A stretch of DNA of 64,000 bases from Micromonospora carbonacea (lineage in GTDB: Bacteria; Actinomycetota; Actinomycetes; Mycobacteriales; Micromonosporaceae). A program made the position numbers and the translations under genes. Below the pieces are notes generated by a model. That model worked only from the letters and a program-made list of their open reading frames with translations. It did not search any database and had not been told where the DNA came from. The DNA is taken from NCBI RefSeq assembly GCF_014205165.1, contig NZ_JACHMZ010000001.1, positions 2,626,501 through 2,690,500 of the forward strand, given 5' to 3'. Positions 17,279-25,148 of this stretch are shown in pieces (position 1 is the stretch's first letter; the number at the start of each line of letters is the position of its first letter).

Positions 17279-18508
17279 TCAGCCGCCCTCCTCGGGCGGC
17301 AGCACCGCCAGGGCGAGCGTCAGGTCCAGCACGGTCTGCGGGTCGAGCAGCCGGTCGCCGTACAGCTCCCGCACCTGCGCCATCCGGTAGCGCACGGTCT
17401 GCGGGTGCACGAACAGGGCCGCCGCCACGTCGTCGCGGCGGCCCTGGTGCAGCAGCCAGGCCCGCAGCGTCTCGGCGAGCCGGTGGGCGGTGGCCGGCGG
17501 CAGCGCGGCGAAGGGCTCCAGCACCTGCGCGCGCAGGTCGGCCAGGGCCTCCGGGTCCGTGCTGAGCAGCAGCCGCGCCAGGTGCCGCTCGGTGTCCAGG
17601 GGCGCATCGGCGTCGTCGCGCGGCAGCCCGAGCGACAGCGCGCGGGCGGCCCGCTCGTACGACCCGGCCACCCGGTGCCACGGCCGGGCCGGGCCCAGCA
17701 CCGCCCGGTGCCCGCGCAGCATGCGGGCCAGCTGCCGCCGCCGGCCGCCGTGGACGTCGGGCACCAGCAGCACGGCCAGCTCCTCGGCCGGTTCCGTCCC
17801 GGGCACGTCCTCCCCGCTCTCCAGCGTCTGCGGGCTCAGCGCGGTCAGCACCGTGCGGAGGCCGCTGCGGGGCAGCAGCACGACGGTCAGCGTCTGCGGC
17901 GGGGGCCAGTCCGCCCGCGCGGCGCTGCGGCGCAGCACGTCCTCGGCCTCGCCGGCCAGCAGCTGCTGGGCCAGCCGCTCCAGGTAGCGCTGCCGGGCCC
18001 GGCCCACGCTGGCCAGCTCGTCGGCGTGCCCCGCCACGCTGGCGGCGGAGAGCTCGTCGATGTAGGCGAACATCAGCTCGGCGAACTCGGCGACCGTCGT
18101 CGCCGCGAGCCCGGCGCGCACGGTGGTGGTGGAGACCTCCCGCCAGGCCACCCGCGCCCCCACCCGGTACGCCGCCAGCAGCGCGTCCATGCTGCGGCCG
18201 GAGCGGGCCTCGCCGCTGCCGAGGGCGTACGCCGCCTCCAGCGCGGGCGCCAGCGGGGTGCTCGGGTCGGCTGCGGCCTGGGGACGGCCGACGAGCTGGA
18301 GGAAGGTGCCCAACGCGATGCGCACCGCGTTTTCGATCTTGGCTCGCATCTGCCCGGTGAGGGTGCCCGAGTAGGCCGGGACCTCGGCCGTGATCGCGGT
18401 GACCGTGCGCTCGGCGACCGCCGGCAGCACGGCGAGCAGCCGGGCGGCCGTCGGCGCGTCCAGCGCGAGGTGGGCCGCGCGGCGACCGGTCCCGGACTCA
18501 TCCGACAT
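17279..18508 (-). CDS. PucR/CdaR-type transcriptional regulator
   Basis: 409 residues. Helical N-terminal half (RsbT-like region, AYRVGARVAWREVSTTT), a central degenerate GGDEF-like part, and the C-terminal PucR helix-turn-helix: RRDDVAAALFVHPQTVRYRM followed by REL. ATG (MSDESGT) preceded by GGGAG at a good distance; a TTG six codons upstream is less likely. Divergent from the reductase/desaturase pair with 84 bases between them, so control of membrane-lipid desaturation is the natural guess. A GC-rich hairpin (GCCGCCC / GGGCGGC) straddles its final codons and may serve as a terminator towards the convergent hydrolase. Confidence 0.88.
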   Translation of the reverse strand: MSDESGTGRRAAHLALDAPTAARLLAVLPAVAERTVTAITAEVPAYSGTLTGQMRAKIENAVRIALGTFLQLVGRPQAAADPSTPLAPALEAAYALGSGEARSGRSMDALLAAYRVGARVAWREVSTTTVRAGLAATTVAEFAELMFAYIDELSAASVAGHADELASVGRARQRYLERLAQQLLAGEAEDVLRRSAARADWPPPQTLTVVLLPRSGLRTVLTALSPQTLESGEDVPGTEPAEELAVLLVPDVHGGRRRQLARMLRGHRAVLGPARPWHRVAGSYERAARALSLGLPRDDADAPLDTERHLARLLLSTDPEALADLRAQVLEPFAALPPATAHRLAETLRAWLLHQGRRDDVAAALFVHPQTVRYRMAQVRELYGDRLLDPQTVLDLTLALAVLPPEEGG

Positions 18509-18528
18509 CTTGTTCTCCCGGAACAAAA

Positions 18529-18560
18529 CCCTGCAGGGCTTTCATCTTTCTTGGCCAAGA
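18529..18560. promoter_or_regulatory. two palindromes in the divergent regulator/desaturase promoter region
   Basis: CCCTGCAGGG (18529-18538) and TCTTGGCCAAGA (18549-18560) are perfect dyads whose centres lie 21 bases (two helical turns) apart, within the 84 bases separating the PucR-type gene from the reductase gene. Placement suggests an operator pair for the regulator; binding is inference. Confidence 0.5.
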
Positions 18561-18592
18561 TGTTATGCGATCGTGTCCGCCACCCTGGTCCT

Positions 18593-19684
18593 ATGACCAC
18601 CACCGTCCCGCGTCCGTCCGGCCGCCGCAGCGTCCGGGACAGGCTGTTCCGGCTCGCCGAGACGGTCACCACGCCGCTGCTGCCCGACGACTACCTCGAC
18701 CTGGTCGCCCCGCTGCGCTCCGGCGCGGCCCTGCGCGGGCGGATCCTCGACGTCCGACCGGAGACGCGGGACGCGGCGACGGTGACCATCCGGCCCGGCC
18801 GGGGCTGGCGCGGGCACACCCCCGGGCAGTACGTCCGCCTCGGCGTGGACGTCGACGGGGTCCGCCAGTGGCGGGCCTACTCGCTGACCTCCGCCCCCGG
18901 CCGCCGCGACGGCCTGATCTCGGTCACCGTGAAGGCGATCCCGGACGGCCGGGTCAGCAACCACCTGGTCCGCCGGGTCCGGCCCGGCACCCTGGTCCAG
19001 CTCGACCAGGCCCAGGGCGACTTCGTCGCGCCCGCGACCGCGCCGCAGCGGGTCCTCTTCCTCACCGCCGGCAGCGGCATCACCCCGGTCATGGGGATGC
19101 TGCGCGGCGGCGTGCCCGTCTCGGCGGACGTCGTGCTGGTGCACTCCGCGCCCACCGCCGACGACGTGATCTTCGCCGCCGAGCTGCGCGGGCTCGCCGC
19201 GCGGGGCGCGATCCGCCTCGTCGAGCGGCACACCGACACCGACGGCGTGCTCGGCGTGGCCGAACTGGCCGACCTGGTGCCCGACCACCTCGACCGGCAG
19301 ACCTGGGCATGCGGCCCGGTGGGCCTGCTCGACGCGGTCGAGACCCACTGGGCCGCCCACGGGGCGGCCGACCGGCTGCACACCGAGCGGTTCCGGCCCA
19401 CGGTGATCTCCCCGGGCACGGGTGGCGACGTCACCTTCACCCGCGCCGGGGTCACCGTCGCCGCCGACGGCGGCACCCCCCTGCTCGACGCGGGGGAGGA
19501 CGCGGGGGTGCTCATGCCGTCCGGGTGCCGGATGGGCATCTGCTTCGGCTGCGTGGTGCCGCTGCGCCAGGGCGCGGTCCGGGACCTGCGCAACGGGGAG
19601 ATCACCACCGCCGTCCCCGGCGACGGCGTGCTCATCCAGACCTGCGTGTCGGCGGCGGCCGGTACCTGCGACATCGACCTCTGA
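18593..19684 (+). CDS. ferredoxin reductase / electron-transfer partner of acyl desaturase (Rv3230c-like)
   Basis: 363 residues. FAD-binding RAYSLTSAPG, pyridine-nucleotide-binding TAGSGITPVMGML, and a C-terminal plant-type [2Fe-2S] domain with SGCRMGICFGC plus a late Cys in IQTCVSA. Domain order (FAD-NAD-2Fe2S) equals mycobacterial Rv3230c, which feeds electrons to the stearoyl-CoA desaturase DesA3. The desaturase gene follows after 14 bases with its own ribosome site (AGGAG). Membrane-associated function expected through its partner. Divergent PucR-type gene is the probable regulator. Confidence 0.92.
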   Translation: MTTTVPRPSGRRSVRDRLFRLAETVTTPLLPDDYLDLVAPLRSGAALRGRILDVRPETRDAATVTIRPGRGWRGHTPGQYVRLGVDVDGVRQWRAYSLTSAPGRRDGLISVTVKAIPDGRVSNHLVRRVRPGTLVQLDQAQGDFVAPATAPQRVLFLTAGSGITPVMGMLRGGVPVSADVVLVHSAPTADDVIFAAELRGLAARGAIRLVERHTDTDGVLGVAELADLVPDHLDRQTWACGPVGLLDAVETHWAAHGAADRLHTERFRPTVISPGTGGDVTFTRAGVTVAADGGTPLLDAGEDAGVLMPSGCRMGICFGCVVPLRQGAVRDLRNGEITTAVPGDGVLIQTCVSAAAGTCDIDL

Positions 19685-19698
19685 CAGGAGAACCGGAC

Positions 19699-20862
19699 GT
19701 GACCGCCATCCAGAAGAAGGCCCACAACCCGATCGCCCACCTCACCGCCGCCGACATCGAGGAGCTGGGCCGGGAGCTCGACGCCATCCGCGACCGGGTG
19801 CTCGCCAGCCGCGGTGCGGCCGACGCGGCCTACATCCGCAAGGTGATCTCCACCCAGCGCCGGCTGGAGCTGGGCAGCCGGGCGGTGCTGCTGTTCTCGC
19901 TGTTCCCGCCGGCCTGGGTCGTCGGCACCCTCGGCCTCGCCGTGGCCAAGATCCTGGAGAACATGGAGATCGGCCACAACGTCCTGCACGGCCAGTACGA
20001 CTTCATGCGCGACCCGAAGATCCACTCGACGACCTGGGAGTGGGACCACGTCTCCCCCGCCGAGCAGTGGAAGCACTCGCACAACCAGCTGCACCACACG
20101 TACACCAACGTGCTCGGCAAGGACAACGACCTCGGGTACGGCATCATGCGCGTCGACGAGGACCAGCCCTGGCACCCCGTCCACCTCGGCCAGCCGCTGT
20201 GGAACCTGGTCAACGCCTGCTTCTTCGAGTACGGCATCGCCGCGTACGACCTGGAGCTGGGCCACAACCTGCGCAAGGGCCGGCACAAGGCCCCCGAGTT
20301 CCGGGCCCGCGCCCGGGCGGTCGGCCGCAAGATCCGCCGCCAGTTCCTCAAGGACTACGTCATCCACCCGCTGCTGTCGGGGCCGTCGTTCCTCAGCACC
20401 CTCGCGGCCACGTTCACCGCGAACCTGATCCGCAACCTGTGGAGCCACTCCGTGATCATGTGCGGGCACTTCCCGGAGGGGGTGGAGACCTTCGAGAAGA
20501 CCTCCATCGAGGGGGAGACCCGGGGGGAGTGGTACCTGCGGCAGATGCTCGGCTCGGCCAACATCAGCGGCAGCCGGCTGCTGCACATCATGACCGGCAA
20601 CCTGTCGTTCCAGATCGAGCACCACCTCTTCCCGGACCTGCCGAGCTGCCGCTACCAGGAGGTGGCCCCCGAGGTGCGGGCGCTGTTCGCCAGGTACGGG
20701 CTGACGTACACCACCGGGGCGCTGCCGAAGCAGGTCGTCTCCGCCTGGTGGAAGGTCATCCGGCTCTCGCTGCCCAACCGGGCGACCGAGCCCCCCGCCG
20801 CCACCCCGCCGGCCGCCGCGCCGCAGGAGCGGCAGGACGCCCTGGCGACCTCGTCGGCCTGA
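19699..20862 (+). CDS. membrane fatty acyl-CoA desaturase (DesA3-like)
   Basis: 387 residues; GTG start after CAGGAGAACC. Three histidine boxes bind the di-iron centre: HNVLH, HNQLHH and QIEHHLFPDLP. Hydrophobic stretches AVLLFSLFPPAWVVGTLGLA and GPSFLSTLAATFTANLI provide membrane anchoring. Paired with the upstream reductase, it should insert a double bond (delta-9 type by analogy with DesA3) to adjust membrane fluidity. The low-complexity Pro/Ala tail after residue about 365 is not part of the enzyme fold. Confidence 0.92.
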   Translation: MTAIQKKAHNPIAHLTAADIEELGRELDAIRDRVLASRGAADAAYIRKVISTQRRLELGSRAVLLFSLFPPAWVVGTLGLAVAKILENMEIGHNVLHGQYDFMRDPKIHSTTWEWDHVSPAEQWKHSHNQLHHTYTNVLGKDNDLGYGIMRVDEDQPWHPVHLGQPLWNLVNACFFEYGIAAYDLELGHNLRKGRHKAPEFRARARAVGRKIRRQFLKDYVIHPLLSGPSFLSTLAATFTANLIRNLWSHSVIMCGHFPEGVETFEKTSIEGETRGEWYLRQMLGSANISGSRLLHIMTGNLSFQIEHHLFPDLPSCRYQEVAPEVRALFARYGLTYTTGALPKQVVSAWWKVIRLSLPNRATEPPAATPPAAAPQERQDALATSSA

Positions 20863-20952
20863 GCGGCCGGCGCCGACGCGGCCTCCCGAACCCGGCCGGT
20901 CCGGGCGCGGGCTGCCGGCGCGCTGCTCCGGGCGTCCGACGCCGCGGGCGTT

Positions 20953-20966
20953 TTGCCATTCGGCAA
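20953..20966. other. short inverted repeat after the desaturase gene
   Basis: TTGCC-ATTC-GGCAA, a 5-bp hairpin 90 bases past the desaturase stop and about 87 bases before the next coding start, in locally AT-richer DNA (GGATCTTTGTCACC follows). Could be an operator of the methyltransferase unit or part of a terminator; undecided. Confidence 0.3.
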
Positions 20967-21052
20967 GGATCTTTGTCACCGCATCGGCGTACTCCGCATG
21001 CTCGACGGGCCGGGTGCCGAAGGCAGCCGGGCTCTCGACGGGAGGTCAGCCA

Positions 21053-21169
21053 GTGGCAGATGAGACGAGCGCCGGTCGCGGCGCGGTCGCGGCGGGAGGC
21101 GGCGCGGCCCGGCCGGGTGCCGCCGTGACCGCGACCCGGGCGCCTCGTGCGGAGGGCGGGGCCCGATGA
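21053..21169 (+). CDS. possible 38-residue leader ORF coupled to the methyltransferase gene
   Basis: GTG start preceded by GGGAGG at 7-8 bases, a good ribosome site, while the downstream methyltransferase ATG has none of its own. The reading frame gives a 38-residue Ala/Gly/Arg-rich peptide and ends in a TGA overlapping the methyltransferase ATG (ATGA). The peptide has no recognisable domain. Either a genuine small protein or a translational coupling device; alternatively this GTG is a non-coding coincidence. Confidence 0.35.
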   Translation: MADETSAGRGAVAAGGGAARPGAAVTATRAPRAEGGAR

Positions 21170-21861
21170 CGCACGCGTTCGACAAGGGGTACTGGGAGCA
21201 GATCTGGCAGGGCGACCGGGCCCCGGCCATGGCGGCCGCCGGGGCCAACCCGCATCTGGTGCGGGAGGTCGACGGCCTGACGCCTGGGACGGCCCTGGAG
21301 GCGGGGTGCGGGGCGGGGGCCGAGGCGATCTGGCTGGCCGCCCGCGGCTGGCGGGTCACCGCGGCCGACGTCGCCGCCGGGGCGCTGGCGCGCGCGGCCG
21401 GCCGGGCCGCCGCCGGCGTGGCCGGCAGGGTGCGCTGGGTCGAGGCGGACCTGTCCACCTGGCAGCCGCCCGTCCGGTACGACCTGGTGACCACGCACTA
21501 CGCGCATCCCGCGATGCCGCAGTTGGACTTCTACGAGCGCGTCGCGTCCTGGGTCGCCCCCGGCGGCACCCTGTTCATCGTCGGCCACCTCCAGCACCAC
21601 GGCCGGCACGCCACGGCGGGCCACGGCCACGATCACGGGCCCGGCGGTGGCCCCGGTCACGGGCACGGCGGCGGCCCCGGGGCGGGCGAGACCGGGCCGC
21701 CCGCCGCGGCGTCCGTGACCGCCGCCGACATCACCGCGCGTCTCGACCCGGCCGGGTGGGAGATCGTGACCGCGCAGGAGTCGCGCCGGACCGTGACCGG
21801 CCCCGGCGGCCACCCGGTGACCCTGCACGACGTCGTCGTCAGGGCCCGCCGTCGGCGCTGA
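21166..21861 (+). CDS. class I SAM-dependent methyltransferase with His-rich insertion
   Basis: 231 residues. SAM-binding motif LEAGCGAGAEAIWLAARGW, acidic loop VTAADV, and a post-I motif VRWVEADLS. Between the beta-5 strand (LFIVGHLQHHG) and the last helices there is an insertion of about 35 residues rich in His, Gly and Pro (HGHDHGPGGG repeated with variation), a likely metal-chelating loop. TehB-like small-molecule methyltransferases have this general size, but the substrate is unknown. The short ORF before it may drive its translation. Confidence 0.85.
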   Translation: MTHAFDKGYWEQIWQGDRAPAMAAAGANPHLVREVDGLTPGTALEAGCGAGAEAIWLAARGWRVTAADVAAGALARAAGRAAAGVAGRVRWVEADLSTWQPPVRYDLVTTHYAHPAMPQLDFYERVASWVAPGGTLFIVGHLQHHGRHATAGHGHDHGPGGGPGHGHGGGPGAGETGPPAAASVTAADITARLDPAGWEIVTAQESRRTVTGPGGHPVTLHDVVVRARRRR

Positions 21862-21867
21862 TCGTGC

Positions 21868-22047
21868 TCAGCGGCGCGCCGAGTGCCGGTGCTGCACCGT
21901 CTGGCGGCCCTTGACGAACGCGAACACGATCACCGCGAGCAGCGCGATCACCCCGATGATCACCAGCCAGCGGACCGCTTCGAGCAGCAGCCCCAGCAGG
22001 ACGAGCGCGCCGGCGACGACGCCGACGACCCAGAGCATGGCGCGCAT
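21868..22047 (-). CDS. small membrane protein
   Basis: 59 residues. Start chosen at MRAMLWVVG, preceded by an excellent GGAGGTGG site 3-4 bases away. Two closely spaced hydrophobic segments (VVGVVAGALVLLGLLL and WLVIIGVIALLAVIVFAFV) and a basic tail KGRQTVQHRHSARR facing the cytoplasm. Function unknown; common type of small actinobacterial membrane protein. Convergent with the methyltransferase gene, 6 bases between stops. Confidence 0.75.
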   Translation of the reverse strand: MRAMLWVVGVVAGALVLLGLLLEAVRWLVIIGVIALLAVIVFAFVKGRQTVQHRHSARR

Positions 22048-22271
22048 GTCCACCTCCCGTTGACCGGAGGGCCCCGTCGGTCGGACGCCCCGGACGCCCC
22101 GGCCCACCGGGGCGTCCGCCGCGCGAGCGGCCCAGACGCCTTTCCCGGTTCGGCCGGGACCATGCCCGCCGGGACCGCGCCCGCCGACTCTCGCCGACGC
22201 CCCGCCCGGCGGGCCGGGCCCGCCCGGTGCCTGCCCGTCCGCCCGCCGCCGGACCGGACCGCGTCGGCCGG

Positions 22272-22309
22272 CGTCGGCCGGTCGGGCTAGCGTCGGCCGG
22301 GCGGGCTAG
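22272..22309. repeat. 19-base tandem duplication at the 3' end of the spermidine-synthase-like gene
   Basis: CGTCGGCCGGTCGGGCTAG is followed directly by a copy with one change (T to G at position 11). Each copy contains CTA, that is TAG on the minus strand; the second supplies the stop codon of the neighbouring gene. Likely slipped-strand duplication. Confidence 0.75.
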
Positions 22310-23031
22310 CGACGGGCGACGTAGACGGTGTTGGCCGACTCCCGGCCCTGCAACGGGTTGGGGAAGCGGACGACGTGGGCCAGGGAGGTCGGGAACACCC
22401 CGGTGAGCACCCGCTGGAAGTCCGGGTCCGGCGGGTCGTTGGACCAGAGCGCGAAGACCCCGTCGGGGTGCAGCAGGCCGGCGAGGCGGCGCAGGCCCTC
22501 GTCGGTGTAGAACGGGGCGTGGCTCGGGTGCAGCACGTGCCGGGGCGAGTGGTCCACGTCGAGCAGGATGGCGTCGAACCGGCGGCCGGGCGAGTCCGGG
22601 TCGAAGCCCGCCCCGTCGGCCACGGCCGCGAAGAAGTCCGCCCGGACGAACCGGGTGCGCGGGTCGTCGGCCAGCCCCGCCGCGAACGGCAGCAGCCCGC
22701 GCCGGTGCCAGTCGATGACGTCCTCGATCGCCTCCACCACCAGCAGCGAGGCCACCCGGGGGTCCTCCAGGGCGGTGCGGGCCGTGTAGCCGAGGCCGAG
22801 GCCGCCCACCACGACGTCGAGCCCCGTGCCGCGCAGCGGGGCCAGCCCGAGCCGGGCCAGCTCGATCTCCGCGACGGGGAAGAGGCTGGACATCAGGAAC
22901 TCGTCGTCGAGCTTGACCTCGTAGACCTCGCGGTCCAGCGCGGGGTCGTGCCGACGGCGCAGGCTGATCTCGCCGATCGGGGTCTCCCGCCAGGCCAGTT
23001 CCTCGAATCGCACGCCCACGCGGTTCCTCAC
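22306..23031 (-). CDS. spermidine-synthase-like protein
   Basis: 241 residues. Contains VVVGGLGLGYTARTAL (SAM-binding loop), LLVVEAIEDVIDWHR (acidic residue after strand 2), RFDAILLDVDHSPRHVL and ALWSNDPPDPDF, the pattern of polyamine-synthase-like Rossmann proteins common in actinobacteria. The Asp of the aminopropyl-transfer motif sits in DVDHSP, but true spermidine synthase activity is not assured. GTG start at 23031; a second GTG four codons in (GVRFEELAW) has a nearer GAGGAAC site and may be the real start. Confidence 0.82.
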   Translation of the reverse strand: MRNRVGVRFEELAWRETPIGEISLRRRHDPALDREVYEVKLDDEFLMSSLFPVAEIELARLGLAPLRGTGLDVVVGGLGLGYTARTALEDPRVASLLVVEAIEDVIDWHRRGLLPFAAGLADDPRTRFVRADFFAAVADGAGFDPDSPGRRFDAILLDVDHSPRHVLHPSHAPFYTDEGLRRLAGLLHPDGVFALWSNDPPDPDFQRVLTGVFPTSLAHVVRFPNPLQGRESANTVYVARR

Positions 23032-23143
23032 TTCGGCCGGGTCCGAGCGGATGTTACCGCCCGCGCGGGCCCGGCCGCCGCAACAACCGCCATCCGGTAC
23101 GCGGCGCGCCCGCGCCGGGCGGCCCGGGGCGGGCCGGGACCGC

Positions 23144-23512
23144 TCAGGAGGCGGCGCGCAGCCGGGCGTCGAGCGCGTCGAGGTCGGGCAGGAACCACAC
23201 GTGGTCGGCCCGGTTGGACTCGTGCACCAGGGCGCGCAGCGCCGGGCTGCGCGCCAGCCGCTCGGAGATGTCGCCGATGACGGCCAGGCGCAGGCGGTAG
23301 TTGACGAACTTCTGCATGACGTCGCCGGCGAACCGGGTGCCGAGCGAGAAGAACCCCTCGGGCAGCCGGTTCGCGGGCACGGCCACCACCTGCGCGCCGA
23401 GGAAGGCCGCGCCGATCAGGTCGAGCGCGTCCTGCTCGGTGGCGACCAGCGGGCCGTCGGGGTCGCACACCAGCACCGGCACCCCGGCCAGCTCCCGCAC
23501 CTCGTCAGGCAT
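23144..23512 (-). CDS. DUF4180 domain protein
   Basis: 122 residues covering the whole DUF4180 fold: QDALDLIGAAFLGAQVVAVP, RLPEGFFSLGTRFAGDVMQK, FVNYRLRLAVIGDIS and ESNRADHVWFLPDLDAL. The ATG overlaps the upstream HTH gene by 8 bases, so both are made together. The family has no established biochemical role; the constant pairing with small HTH regulators suggests a ligand-sensing or accessory partner. Confidence 0.85.
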   Translation of the reverse strand: MPDEVRELAGVPVLVCDPDGPLVATEQDALDLIGAAFLGAQVVAVPANRLPEGFFSLGTRFAGDVMQKFVNYRLRLAVIGDISERLARSPALRALVHESNRADHVWFLPDLDALDARLRAAS

Positions 23513-23966
23513 CTCCCACCTTCCCTTCCTCGCGGCCGAGCAGGCCGCTGTTGGCGTCGAGCACGGCGTCGAGCAGGCGCAGCAGGTCGGCCGTGGCGGC
23601 GGCGCCGCCCAGGATCACGATCTTCATCCGGTTCCGTTCCGCGTCGTGGACCACCTGCACCCGCAGCGGGCGCGCGAGGTCGTAGCCGTTGTTCGCCCCA
23701 GCCAGCACGACCGTGCCGAGCCGGTCGGCCGTGGCCCGGTCGACGCCGTCGACCTGCACGATGCTCGACACCTCCAGCGCGGCGCTCCCGGCCGCCGGGG
23801 TCGGCGGGCGGCCGGTGAGCGCGTCGAGGTCGGCGCGGGCGATCCGGTACTGCTTGCCGATCCGGGTCGCCCGCAGCCGGCCGGCGCGGATGTAACCGCG
23901 CACGGTGCGCACGTGCAGGCCGAGGAGGTCGGCGACCTGCTCGACCGAGTACATTTCCTCACTCAT
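23505..23966 (-). CDS. excisionase/MerR-like helix-turn-helix regulator
   Basis: 153 residues. N-terminal DNA-binding domain: MYSVEQVADLLGLHVRTVRG, YIRAGRLRATRIGKQYRI, the excisionase-type winged HTH. The C-terminal 90 residues (LEVSSIVQVDGVDRATADRL, then RVQVVHDAERNRMKIVILGG) form an uncharacterised alpha/beta sensor. Overlaps the DUF4180 gene downstream. An elaborate dyad lies only a few bases before its ATG, implying autoregulation. Confidence 0.88.
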   Translation of the reverse strand: MSEEMYSVEQVADLLGLHVRTVRGYIRAGRLRATRIGKQYRIARADLDALTGRPPTPAAGSAALEVSSIVQVDGVDRATADRLGTVVLAGANNGYDLARPLRVQVVHDAERNRMKIVILGGAAATADLLRLLDAVLDANSGLLGREEGKVGDA

Positions 23967-23969
23967 CGC

Positions 23970-24003
23970 TCCCTAGCGTATCCCGAACAGGGAAAGATAG
24001 GGA
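23970..24003. promoter_or_regulatory. concentric double inverted repeat, putative operator of the HTH/DUF4180 operon
   Basis: Outer arms TCCCTA (23970-23975) and TAGGGA (23998-24003) enclose inner arms TCCC (23981-23984) and GGGA (23990-23993); the two dyads share nearly the same centre (23986.5 and 23987). The site sits 4 bases before the HTH gene start and in the divergent gap to the phosphatase gene, so it may control both. Confidence 0.6.
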
Positions 24004-24094
24004 ACGTTTATTCCGCCGGCCGGGGGTCGGTTTCGCTCACATGGCTGTCACTTGACGGCAACCTCTGCCGCTGTCGGGCCCCTAGCCTTGATCC

Positions 24095-24652
24095 ATGTCG
24101 ACGCGGATCGTCTTCGAGACCCATTCCTGGAGTGAGGACAACGACCGGGGGGTGGCGACCGGCTGGCTGCCGGGGCGGCTGTCCGCGCGCGGCCGGGCGT
24201 TGGCCGCCGAGCTGGGCGAGCGCAGACGGGCCGACGGCATCGCGGCCGTCTTCACCTCGGACCTGCGCCGGGCGGTGGAGACCGCCGAGGTGGCCTTCGG
24301 CGGCGTCGGCATCCCGATCCTGCACGACTGGCGGCTGCGCGAGTGCGACTACGGCGACCGCAACGGCACGTCCGCCGCGGAGCTGCACCAGGGCCGGGCC
24401 CGCCACCTCGACTCGCCCTACCCGGGCGGCGAGAGCTGGCGGCAGGCCGTGCTGCGGGCCGGGCGCTTCCTCGACGACGTCCCGCTGCGCTGGCACGAGC
24501 GTCGGATCCTGGTGATCGGGCACGTCGCGACGCGGTGGGCGCTGGACCACCTGCTCGACGGCGTGCCGCTGGAGGAGTTGATCACGGACGGGTTCGCCTG
24601 GCGCGAGGGCTGGGAGTACGACACCGGCAGCCGTCACCCCGCCCGCGCCTGA
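24095..24652 (+). CDS. histidine-phosphatase-family protein
   Basis: 185 residues. Resembles the phosphoglycerate-mutase-like fold: ETHSWSEDN at the RHG position (the Arg of the canonical RHG is Thr), AVFTSDLRRAVETAEVAF, RECDYGDRNG and VIGHVATRWALDHLL with the second His. The altered first motif makes normal phosphatase chemistry uncertain, though ETHSxSxDN forms recur in actinobacterial relatives. Divergent from the HTH/DUF4180 operon. Confidence 0.82.
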   Translation: MSTRIVFETHSWSEDNDRGVATGWLPGRLSARGRALAAELGERRRADGIAAVFTSDLRRAVETAEVAFGGVGIPILHDWRLRECDYGDRNGTSAAELHQGRARHLDSPYPGGESWRQAVLRAGRFLDDVPLRWHERRILVIGHVATRWALDHLLDGVPLEELITDGFAWREGWEYDTGSRHPARA

Positions 24653-24684
24653 CCCGCGCCCGGGGTCGGCCCGCCGGGCGCGGG
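24653..24684. terminator. bidirectional terminator hairpin
   Basis: CCCGCGCCCGG (24653-24663) and CCGGGCGCGGG (24674-24684) form an 11-bp stem with a 10-base loop directly between the convergent phosphatase and CsoR-type genes. Confidence 0.65.
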
Positions 24685-24710
24685 GGATCAGGGCAGGGCC
24701 GGCGGGGGAG

Positions 24711-24980
24711 TCAGGACAGGGCCAGGAAGAGCTTCTCCAGCTCCTCCTCGGTCATCTCCGGGTCCTCGCCCCGGTCGCGGGCGGCGTTGCAGTGCCGCAT
24801 CCCGGACGCGATCAGCTTGTAGCCGGCCCGGTCGAGGGCCTTGGAGACCGCGGCGAGCTGGGTCAGCGTGGCGCGGCAGTCCTCCCCCGACTCGATCATG
24901 TCGATCACGGCGTTGAGCTGGCCCCGGGCCCGCTTCAGGCGGGTCAGGGCGTCGGCGGTCATCTCCGGTCGCAGCTTCAC
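24711..24980 (-). CDS. CsoR/FrmR-family metal- or sulfur-responsive repressor
   Basis: 89 residues, all helical. RLKRARGQLNAVIDMIESGE then Cys34, and GMRHCNAARDRG near residue 61-65, giving the Cys-x-His-Cys ligand set of copper-sensing CsoR rather than the His-less CstR set. No copper chaperone or ATPase gene is adjacent, so its regulon is elsewhere or includes the divergent eccB gene. An operator-like GC palindrome lies 24 bases upstream of the start. Confidence 0.88.
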   Translation of the reverse strand: MKLRPEMTADALTRLKRARGQLNAVIDMIESGEDCRATLTQLAAVSKALDRAGYKLIASGMRHCNAARDRGEDPEMTEEELEKLFLALS

Positions 24981-25002
24981 CTTGCGTCACCTCCGCGGAG
25001 AA

Positions 25003-25020
25003 GGGTACCCCGGGGGGTAC
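25003..25020. promoter_or_regulatory. CsoR-type operator
   Basis: GGGTACCCCGGGGGGTAC, with GTAC-C(n)-G(n)-GTAC symmetry, has the form of CsoR/CstR operators. It lies upstream of the CsoR-type gene (autoregulation) and about 130 bases before the divergent eccB start. Confidence 0.65.
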
Positions 25021-25148
25021 GAGGCGACCACCGTTTCGCGGCCCGCCAGACGATCTTCCCGCGCGGCCGGCACCCGGTGGCGGAGGGTCTCCGGGGTGTC
25101 GACGCAGCGTCTATCCTGTGCCCCGACCGACCCGTCGGAGGGGACCGC

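Noticed and set aside
24095..24652. Phosphoglycerate mutase
   Set aside because: The RHG triplet is replaced by THS and the protein lacks mutase-specific segments; only family-level assignment is justified.
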